DNA of 64,000 nucleotides from Silurus meridionalis (Eukaryota > Chordata > Actinopteri > Siluriformes > Siluridae). The stretch's first letter is position 1. Every line of letters starts with the position of its first letter. The position numbers and the translations under genes were made by a program. The stretch covers positions 24,126,126 to 24,190,125 of the forward strand of contig NC_060906.1 in assembly GCF_014805685.1 (NCBI RefSeq), given 5' to 3'. Under the pieces are notes generated by a model. It was not told the DNA's origin, searched no databases, and saw nothing but the letters and a program-made list of their open reading frames with translations. Below are positions 1 to 11,400 of this stretch, piece by piece.

Positions 1-6
1 TTCATA

Positions 7-843
7 CAGTGGCTGTGAAAAGTATGGAGTTACCAAGACTTTTAGAGTTTTTGAGAGACACTGTCATGTTCCTTTTGTTTCTTTGCAACAAACTCGGCAA
101 TGTAACGGTATGAAGATTTTCTATGACCAAACAAATCTATAAATGTCCAGATGTTTCACATCATTTTCAATGTAAAATCCTCCTTTAGCATGAAGAACAG
201 CTTTACACACACTCAGCCTCCGGACACTTCCTTCCTCCAAACATTCAGCTGAAATACTTTGCCATGTTTCTGCAAAGTAAAACTCATAAAATTCTGCAAA
301 GATGTTCTTTACTAGTTGGAGATGTTCTTCTTCATCCCAGAGCAGGTCAGTAGGATTGAGGTGTGGTGACTGGGCAGGTCATATCATGCTAAATATCACT
401 CCAGACGTCTGTCTGATCTCTTAATAACACTTATAGAACTCAGACGTGCGATTCGGCTCATCGTCTTGTTGGACGGTGAAGTCGGTTTCAACGAGCCGCA
501 GTCCAGACGGAACTGCATGGTGTTGAAGTGTGGAATGGGAGACGTGTTGGTTCAAGATTTCTTTTCACTTTCCGAAAAATTCACTGCTCCAAAACAACCC
601 CAAACTATTAAACTTTCACCTCCATGTGTGAGTGTAGGGGTGAGGGAGTCTGATTAGATGTTCTCTCCTGGTCACCATCTCACAAATTCTTCTGATAGAG
701 ACACAAATGTCCCATTTGGACTCCTCAGAACTTTCATCCACTCGTTTACTCTTTAATTCATGTGTGATATTGACTTTCAAAAAGGATGTTACAGAGAAAC
801 AAATGTAAACATGCATGTGTCTCAAAACTCTTCACAGCCACTG
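7..843 (-). mobile_element. decayed Tc1-like element with terminal inverted repeats, in the intron after exon 12
   Basis: The left end CAGTGGCTGTGAAAAGT and the right end ACTCTTCACAGCCACTG are inverted copies with one mismatch. The left flank is TA; the right flank has lost it. The interior (about 300-570) resembles antisense Tc1-like transposase DNA but has no usable frame. It is about 837 bp, so it is internally deleted. Confidence 0.65.
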
Positions 844-914
844 AACAAAGAATAGAACTAAAACACCCATACATACAGTATATTATTCAGCTCGCTGGCA
901 TCAGGAATTCTTAC

Positions 915-1051
915 CTCTGACACCTAACCAGTGTCGAAGAGATGGTTGTCGAACACAGGCAAAAGCATTGACCTTCAAATGTGCTCCCAAAGCTTGAGCT
1001 AGCCCCAGAGCTACGGTGCTCCGACCTTCAGCTTGGGCAGCTGACGTTATT
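915..1051 (-). CDS. mthfd1: exon 12: ligase P-loop exon, key motif substituted
   Basis: It encodes residues 396-441. Length and frame match the human exon exactly, and LAQALGAHL and FACVRQPS are conserved. The ATP-binding consensus TPLGEGKST reads AAQAEGRST, and QGPTFGIKG after RQPS reads LRHWLGVRG. Following exons lie beyond base 1. The acceptor is GGCTCAG and the donor GTAAGAA. Confidence 0.88.
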
Positions 1052-4000
1052 CTGAGCCGACAAACACACAAACGCACACAATATACTTTACAGTTTTATC
1101 TACATTATTGGTTTCCTTCTCTCATACACCACATCACATCAAATCCTGCATTCTGATTGGTCAATAGGTGTTGATTAATTCTCTAGGACAGCATCTCTGT
1201 GAGTAAAACCGATGGGAGGTTGGAGCTCGGTAATTAAGGCATTGGATTCTGGATCATAAGGTCACAAATTCAAATCCCAGCACCACCAAAGCTCCTGCTG
1301 GGCCCTTGAGCAAGGCCCTTAACCCTCAACTGTTCAGTTGTAATTCACTTTGGATAAGATCATCTGCAAAATGCCCTTTTTCAGAGCGTAAATGCATAAA
1401 TACCCCATTGTTTCCTTGTAAAGTTCGAGAATGAACTCTTTCAGTTATACTGAGGTATATTGAGATGTTTTGCTTCACATTTCTTGTTGAATGTTTTCAG
1501 TTTTTAAACTCATTTTGATGTTTGCTGATAGCCAGACCCTTTTCTGTTCTACATTTATGTTTACGACTGCAGTTTAGATCGTTTGCTCAGGTATATAATA
1601 AAAGGCTCTTGATATGCAATACCATCCTGGGCAATACATAACATGGTTATATGTATGATGTGCCATTCTTTAATAAAAATTTAACTGTTTGAATTTTGCT
1701 GTTCAATAAGACAAATAAAAGACTTCAGGAGCATGTAGTTACTGGAAATAATTCAACTCTATGCATTATTCTCATTATTCACAAATCTCCTTCATTATCC
1801 ATGATTGTGTACCTACTGTATATACATACTGTATGTATACATTATAAATATACAGCTTCATAAGTGAGGCCGATGTGATTCGCATCTCGATGCATAAGCA
1901 ACAATAAAAAAACAATACAAAAGATTTATTTGTATACCGATGTGATACTATATGATGCATCCAACAGGAAAAATATTACAGACAGTGAACTTTTATGTCT
2001 TTGGTTCAGACTGACAGCAGATCAGCAATTTACAAAGTGCCTTCTGACTTCTAACTTATTTCACAAGTCTTTTTAGTGCAAAAAAGAAATACAAGGAATA
2101 AAAACAGACGTTCATTTCCTGTTGTGTGTACAGGAAATTACAGCTCTACCTCTGCCATGTTAATCTGGATTCTATGTGACTCTCAGGACACGCCTCGGCC
2201 TCCGTAGTGTTGCGATACGTTGTTTTCATGTAGCAGCAGCGGAGAGAACGCACTCGAGAAGGTGCCCTCATTCAGACCAACTTACACTGATTTTAATATA
2301 TACAATTAAGCCATTGAGGATTAAGGGCCTTAAGGGCCTTGCTCAGGGGCCCAGCAGTTGCAGTGTAAACTCAGACCTTCTGTTGAGATAAAAATATATA
2401 CACGGTTAAATCTTACCCAGTGACTGCTACGTATTTTCCCTCAGGCTGTTTGTCAAGTCGTTGCAGGACATCCAGGCTCACCCTCGCCCTGCTCCTGTCA
2501 TACCGCTCCGTTTCCTTCGAGAACAGTCCTATTTCCTTCGCCAGCTGAAGGATGGGCTTCCGTGCAGCACACTGAGAGATCCAGGCGTCACTGTGAGTAA
2601 AAATCAGACTGAAATTACAAAAACAAATACTCTGAAGTTAAATGCTTTCTTTTAGTACATTGATGCTTTGCTCTAATTCTGTTGCTTTTGGGATGAACAT
2701 AATTCATTTTAGAACATTTTGAATCAGTATCATTAAATTAATCAAGTTGTTGCAGCCCTAATGAGGCAAAAGCGGCCCTGATGAACACGAGGAAGGAACC
2801 TTGAGAGAAATCAGACATAAAAGAAACTATATCTATTATACGTCCATCCCTTCTGTAAATGTGTAATTAGGAGATTCATTGCAATTTTATTAGCAGTGGT
2901 GGTTCAGTGGTGAAGGCTTTTGGGTTACAGATCATAAGATCGAAGGTTCAAGCCCCATAGTGGGCCACTGTTGGGCCCTTGAGAAAGGCCCTTAACCCTA
3001 TCTGCTCCAGGGGTGCTGTACCATCACTGACCCCAGATTTCTAACAAGCTGGATTATGCAAAAAATCCCACTTTATTATATTTGTTATATATTTTCTCTT
3101 ATTTTATATTTAAAGTCACTTTTATCTAATCAACACCGCCTGCAATAACCTTAAAATAATGAAACTTATGACACACAGTGTCTTTTTTATATCGGCCTGT
3201 GCTAGCAGTTTGTGAATGATCCAGTAAGGATCACACACCTTTACACAGGTTTTACTGGAGTGTGTTCTGTTGCAATGAACAACGAAAAGGATAAAAGGAG
3301 GACATACGAGAGCCCTGGGAGCAAGTCAAGCATTGTTAGAAGGTTTTCGAGAACCTGTCACCTGCTTCCACTTCCTTCCTCCATGTGCAGGTGAGGTTCT
3401 TCCATAGATTGTACCATCACAAATAAATGAAATCGTAAACCCAGCGTTCACGCACCTTGCCCAGGGTTTGTCTGGTTTCAGCTTGGTGTACGTCACACTC
3501 CATTTCCCGGGTCTGTACATCTGCAGGAACTTTTGAGCACTCCTGACTGTGTTCTGTAAATAACAATGATGAGATGATGAAAATATTGTGTTGAGAAAAC
3601 CCATGAAGAGCTCAGTGTGATGATAAGAATAGACCATATACTGTACATATATACGAGAAGGTATCAAAAAGTTTGGAGACTAATGATGTAATTTGTGCTA
3701 TTCTGACCAAGTGTTACCACATCTGCAATTTCATCATGGACAGCAAGTTAGAACAAAGAACAAACGTTAAATTCTGCATGAACCTGGTGAAATCTCTGTG
3801 GAGAGAGGAGAACCTTCCAGAAGAATAATCATCTCTACAGCGCTCCAACAATCAGGCCTGTATGGTAAAGTGGCCAGATGGAAGCCACTACTAAAAGTAA
3901 TAGGCACATGGCAGGCTCTAGATTTTGCTAAAAAGCACCTGAAGGACTCTCAGACCATGAGAAACAAAGATTAAACTCTTTGGCCTAAATGCCAAACGTA

Positions 4001-5402
4001 ATGTCTGGAGGAAAGCAGGCACCGCTGAGCACCTGGTCAGTACCATCTCTACAGTGAAGCATGGTAGTGGCAGCATCATGCTGTGGGGATGTTTTTTAGC
4101 AGCAGGAACTGGGAGACTGGTCAGGATCGAGGGAAAGATGAATGCAGCAATGCACAGAGACGTCCTTGATGAAAACCTACTCCAGAGTGCTTTGGCCCTG
4201 GGGTGACGGTTCATCTTCCAACAGGACAACGACTTAGCACACAGCCAAGATAACAAAGCAGTGTCTACGGGACAACTCTTTAACAACTTTAACATCTCTG
4301 GAGATCTGAAAATGGCTGTGCATTGATGCTCCCCATCCAAGCTGATGGAGCTTGAGAGGTTCTGCAAAGAAGAATGTGAGAAACTGCCCAACAATAGTTG
4401 GTCAAGCTTGTAGCATCAAACTCAAAAAGATTTCAAACAAACTTTTTTCACGATGCCATTACGGGGATTCGTTTGTAGAATTTTTTAAAAAATTTAATCA
4501 TACCTCCATCAACATGGCAACAGTCATGGGTCCCACTCCTCCAGGAACCGGAGTGATGAGGCCTGCTCGCTCTTTAGCTGATGGATAGTGAACATCTCCC
4601 ACCACGCGTACACCCGACGGCCTGCTACTGTCTGTGCAGAAAAAATACACACTAAAAATCTGCATTACATTTTTTTTGCCTTTAAACAAAATGTAATTCT
4701 GCAAATCTAAAACCTGCCTTTTAGCCGTGTACATTTACACACGTACGTTACACACATTTTTACCACTAACACTTGGGCTAAATCTTGGTCATAAGTAAAT
4801 CTACTTCCATGCAAACATTTTATGCTCACATGCTGTATGACCCCTGATGTGTCTTCTCATTTACAGGGAACGTGAACATGACAGCAAAAGGTGAAGACCC
4901 TCGATAAACCTATAGTACATCATACTATTATGAGAGAAAGACCTGGGATGTGGTTAATGCCGACGTCGATGACCACAGCGCCCTCTTTTATCCACTCGCC
5001 TTTCAGCAGCTCGGCTTTCCCAGCACCTACCACCACTATGTCTGCCCTTTTGACCTTCACAGAGGAGACAAAGCCTGTTAGAGCTTCTCTATAGACCTTC
5101 AGAATGTTCTCAATCAGATTATTGCTAAACATATATGCTTGGAGCCTGTGTATAAAAAGTGTTCTTTGTTTTATTATATAGAACTAATGAAGGTTCAGTC
5201 TACAGGTGTTTTTCCAGCAATTCTGTTTCAGTATGATTCCTGTTTAGCCCCGCCCACTTTTTCATCCTGATTTGTATCTGAAATTGAATTGAATTAAATT
5301 TTATTTTAACAATGGACAATGTCCCAAAGCTTTGCAGAAAAAACATTTCTGTGGATAGAAATATAAATTTGAAATGTATAAAATCAGTCTATATAACTTT
5401 GT

Positions 5403-5469
<67 letters not shown>

Positions 5470-8400
5470 CTTTTTTTTTTTTTTGGCATTTCTGAGATAC
5501 CCTGATTGTTAAGGGCCTTGCTCAAGGGCCCATCAGTGACACCTGGGTTTACTGGGACTACCTTCCTAATGGAAGTCCACTGTTTTAACCATTGAGCTAC
5601 CATTATGAATTACAAGTGTGTTCTTGCTGAGCTTTGATGAAATCTCAAATCTCATTATTTAATCTCCACTTTATGTAATAAGTAAAAGTGGAGGTGGCTG
5701 TAAATGCTGAACAGTGACTGGTTTATTATAATAGCACACCAAACAATCCAAAATAAAACTACGTTTCTCCAGAACCCTGGTGCTACATAAAACAACATAG
5801 AGCTACATAACAGAACACAGAGCTACATAACAGAACACAGAGCTACACACTGAACACAGGGCTACATAATAGAACACAGAGCTACATAATAGAACACAGA
5901 GCGACATAACAGAACATAGAGCTACATACAGAACACAGAGCTACATAAAGGAACACAGAGCTACATACAGGACACAGAGCTACATACAGAACACAGAGCT
6001 ACATACAGAACACAGAGCTACATAGCAGAACACAGAGCTACATAACAGAACACAGAGCTACATACAGAACACAGAGCTACATACAGAACACAGAGCAACA
6101 TATAGAACACAAAGCTACATTACAGAACACAGAGCTACATACACAACGCAGAGCTACATAACAGAACACAGAGCTACATACAGAACACAGAGCTACATAC
6201 AGAACACAGAGCTACATACAGAACACAGAGCTACATACAGAACACAGAGCTACATACAGAACACAGAGCTACATAACAGAACACAGAGCTACATAACAGA
6301 ACACAGAGCTACATACAGAACACAGAGCTACATACAGAACACAGAGCTACATACAGAACACAGAGTTACATACAGAACACAGAGCTACATACAGAACACA
6401 GAGCTACATAACAGAACACAGAGCTACATAACAGAACACAGAGCTACATAACAGAACACAGAGCTACATAACAGAACACAAAGCTACACACAGAACACAG
6501 AGCTCCACACAGAACACAGAGCTACAAAACAGAACACAGAGCTACACACAGAACACAGAGCTACAAAACAGAACACAGAGCTACACACAGAACACAGAGC
6601 TACATACAGAAAACAGAGCTACATAACAGAACACAGAGCTACATACAGAACACAGAGCTACATATAGAACACAGAGCTTCATAACATAACACAAAGCTAC
6701 ACACAGAACACAGAGCTACATACAGAACACAGAGCTACATAACAGATCACAGAGCTACATACAGAACACAGAGCCACACAAGAACACAGAGCTACATACA
6801 GAACACAGAGCTACATAGCAGATCACAGAGCTACATACAGAGCACAGAGAGACATACAGAACACAGAGCTACACACAGAACACAGAGCTACATACAGAAC
6901 ACAGAGCTACATACAGAACACAGAGCTCTGATTGAGGTTTTAAAAATAAGGGAGATGTGGTATTGTATGAGGAAGTGTCTGTTATTGTCTGGTGTGTCAG
7001 AGAAGTATGTGAGGGTGGTGCAGGACATGTATGAGGACAGTGTGACAGCAGTGAAGTGTGCAGTAGGAACGACAGACTGGTTAAAGGTGGCGGTTGGACT
7101 GCATCAAGGATCGGCTCTGAGCCCTTTCCTGTTTACAATGGTGATGATGCTTAGATTTTCATTGGGAGTGACGACATTGGACAGGATTAGAAATTAGTTT
7201 ATTAGAGAGATAGCATAGACGTTTTTGGAGACAATGTGAGTGAGGTGAGATTGAGGTGGTTTGGACATGTGAAGAAGAGGGACATGGGGTATATCGATAG
7301 GAGAATGCTGAGGATGGAGCCACCAGGAAGGAGGAAAAGAGGAAGATTAAGGAGGAGGTTTATGAAGGTGGTGAGGGAAGACATGCAGGTAGTTGGTTTG
7401 AAAGAAGCAGATGTAGAGGACAGAGTAGTATGGAGACTGATGATCTGCTGTGGCGCACTCTAATGGGGCAGCCGAAAGAAGATGAAGATGAGTTTTTTCT
7501 TATTATTATTCCCAGAGGTTTGCAGATTTTTTTATTTTGACCTGATTTGATTGTATTTTTATTCAAAACTGTTGTTTTCATACACACTAGAGAGAACAGT
7601 GTCTTTATAAATTATAACCAAAAGATCACCAAAAACATAAACAAACTATTTTAAACAACAACCTATTGCTTGTAAAAGTAAATTTCAATAACCTGTGTAT
7701 GAAAGAAGAGAAAGGCTAAACGAATTGGAGTAGGAGGAAGAGAAGAATGAGAACAAGGACTTACTTCAGCTGGAAGGTCTGGAGTTTTGGAGTGACAGCA
7801 TGTGACAGTGGCATGGTTCCACATGAGAAGGTCATGCATGGGAGCTCCGACGATCTTACTGCGTCCGATCACCACAGCGTTCTTTCCTGCTACTGAAACA
7901 CCTGCACAAACAAGGTTCAACATCTGTTTTCACAAAACACATTCTGATCTCAGGACTGCATCCACAAAGACATCTAATGGAAATTTTGTACTATTGTTTC
8001 TGAATTGTTTGGTATTTTTTATACTAAAGCACATCTCTAAGAGATTCTATTATACAGGATATCACAGGGAAATGAGAACATTTTGGAACTAAGAGTTGGC
8101 AGTTTTGGAAAAATATTCAAGTGTTAAATTGTGGAATGTAGAAATGGTAAAAAAAAAATAAATAAAAATAAAATAAAATTTCAGTTATTGTTAAACAAAC
8201 TGAATTATTTTAATAAACCTTGATGTCCATTATCTTGATAGTGCAATCTTTTGAATGCCAGCACTTAATGGCATTCAGGCCATAGCCTAATGGATGCTAT
8301 GTTAAGTTAATTAAGTTAAGTTAAGTTTTTAAGTTAATTAGACAAGAAAACAAGAGCAAACAACTGACACTGGACACTTCTTGCATAAATGTTGAGTAAA

Positions 8401-11400
8401 TAAGTTATTCCTTACAGAAACCTGACTGTATCAACTGGTTTTAATAGAAAATTCACAACCCATAATACAGAAACTTATAAGGACCTATCAGAAGTATTCT
8501 GGCCAATTCCAGAATTCAACAATGCTGCTATTTAATCTGTTGCTTCTCATCAAGCTGATTTCTTCCTACAGGTGATGTTTCTCACCTGCATGTTTGAGGA
8601 GCTCCATACAGCCGTGAGGTGTGCAAGGGATGAAGCAGTTGTGCAGATCTCCTCGTGCCAGTTTCCCTGCATTCACACTGTTCAGACTGTAGCCATGAAC
8701 ACACAGGTGGAGCTTTCATTTATTACAGTTCATTCACAAACACATACAGGTAGCTCATTACTTTCTTTTTGTACAGTTGTACAGTCTTCTATTTGTTTTC
8801 TATCCACTAATTGTATAATGCAGTATCAGGCCATACATTTCACCCCCCAGACCCCCAACTAATCCACTCTTAATCCCATCATTATGACGCCACATCTATA
8901 GAAATCATCATTATTATAGAAAAGTGCAGTAGAACAGAGCGCTGCATCACACACATGATCTCATACAGTGAGAATGAACGAATAAAGTAAGAAACCCAAC
9001 ACAATTCAATACGTCTCCTTTCACTGGAGCCACAGCTGCACCTCCCGCATGTGAAAATGCAGACGTTATTGGATGCATGCTAAAAGGCGTAAGTGTTGCA
9101 AACTCGGAAGCTGATTGGTTAAAGTCGCAGCTTTCAAGCAGCATGAACTGTTACTTTCTGAAATCTGATTGGATAGAAACTTTAACATAAATAAAAACAG
9201 AAACACTATGAAATGAAGAGAAAAGACTATTGGGATAATTTAATACATATTTATAGTCAAAGGTTTAGATCAACAGAGGAGGACTTGCTGACCCAGACGG
9301 TCCACCACGGATATTATGTCACCACCCACAAACAAAATGGCATGAGCAAATAGAACATTTTATTCCAACACCTTAGGAAAGCTGACATCATTTTTGGGTG
9401 TGAGCATAAAAATCTATAATAGAGATATTATAATACAGTATAATCTCTCACCCGTCCACATCTTTGTCTGGGTTTACAGCATTGGTGACTTTCTCTGTGT
9501 TTATGGGATTGATGGAGTCCAGGGGGAGCTGGACGATAAGGCCGTGAACATCCGGGTCCTCGTTAAACATTCTTATACTCTGTAGCACCTATACAACATG
9601 TAACATATTATAAAATACTGTAGCTTCGATGTGACCATGTCAGAAATTTCCCACCCAGAAAGCGATCTTCTGTGCTCTTGTGTTTATGCTGTTGGTGTGT
9701 TTCCATTACATAGAAATTGCCTGATTGCATCTTATCATTAGTTGTTTTCTCTTGTGTTGCTCCAAAACTCCCACCTTCTTTCAGGTGGCAAAGTGGAAAA
9801 CTGTTCTGTGATCAGATGACAAATCAAAATAAAATGTTTCACCACATCCTCTGGACCAAAGAGGAGAGGGACCATCCCGCTTGTTATTAGGGCTCAGTTC
9901 AAAAAGCTGCATCCCTGATGGTATGGGAGAACATTAGTTCCTGTGGAATGGGCTGCTTGCATATTTGAAAAGGATCCATTAATACTAAATGGTATATACA
10001 AGCCTGCCTGCAGTCTAGACCTTTCACCATTTGAAAAAAAAATGTGTTTATCACCGGACCCTCGATTGTGTGTTGACATTGATCTTGCCCTATGTTATTG
10101 GATTTTTCCCAAGGTCAGGGTAAATGGCAGATTGCAACAACAAAATGTGTCACTCTCAATCTAGAATTTGTCTCCACTGATCAATTGTCAATCAATTTTA
10201 AAATCCATAGAACATGTTCAATTTTTTTTTACCTCATCTTCTGTAGCCATCTTAGGAAGTCTGATGTGATTAGCATTAATTCCGATCTGAAAAACAAATC
10301 ATTATGAGAGTGAAAAACAGAAATCAAGAGAATTCAAATACATTTACAGTTACAAGTAAACATGGTCGAGCTGTAGAATTCCAACCTACTCTGGCTGCTG
10401 CCTTTAACTTCATACTGATGTAAAGATTAGAGTCGTCTCTGTCCCCGACCTGAAATGGACAAAAAAATCTCTTTTTGTTTCTCAGCTGCACATTACAGGT
10501 GGTAGTTGATCTTAAAAGAAGGCAATAGAAGCCCATAACAGAGAGAAAAGAACTTTTAAAATTGATTAAAATGCCATCACATTCTAGAAGGGGTCAAAAT
10601 AGAATCACACTGGTGTATGGAGAAAAACACATGGCTACACTAGTATATTGGGTGGTCTAAATGGGGTCACAGACTGGTAAATAAGACCAAAAGGGACTTA
10701 TGCACAGGTGTATTGGATTAAAACAGGGTCACACACTGGCGTATGGGGTCAAAATGAGGTGACGTACTAGTGCATTGGGGAGAAAATGAGGTCACACTCT
10801 GGTGAATGGGTTCAATATGAGGTCACACACTAGTGTATGGGATCAAAATGAGGTCACACACTAGTGTATGGGGTCAAAATGAGGTCACACACTGGTGTAT
10901 GGCATCAAAATGGGATCACAGACTGGTGTATGGGGTCAAAATTAGGTCACACATTGGTATATAGGGTCAAAATGAGGTTACACTGGTGTACGGGGTGAAA
11001 ATGAGGTCACACACTGGTGTACGGGGTGAAAATGAGGTCACACACTGGTATATGGGGAAAAAATGAGGTCACACACTGGTGTACGGGGTCAGAATGAGGT
11101 CACACACTGGTATAAGGGGCCAAAATGAGGTCACACACTGGTGTATGGAGTTAAAATGACGTCAAAAACCTGGTGTATTCAAGGTTCAAGGTTTTTATTT
11201 GTCAATGCCAACATATGTGCAGATATACAGAGGAATCGAAATACCGTTTCTTTTCTCTCTCATCAAGTGGACACATTGTCAATGCAGTATAGAGAGTTTG
11301 TATAGGCAGTCAGTGCAATATCAGTAGTTCAGTGCAATATAGACAGATTTTGTATGAGGTAACAGCAGTGTACTTGTAATAAATAGATTGTGTCCCCACG

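Noticed and set aside
3326..5132. MTHFD2 or MTHFD2L as the identity of the folate gene.
   Set aside because: Arg193 and Ser217 equivalents are of the NADP type, and exons 10-12 continue into a formate-THF ligase domain that MTHFD2 proteins lack.
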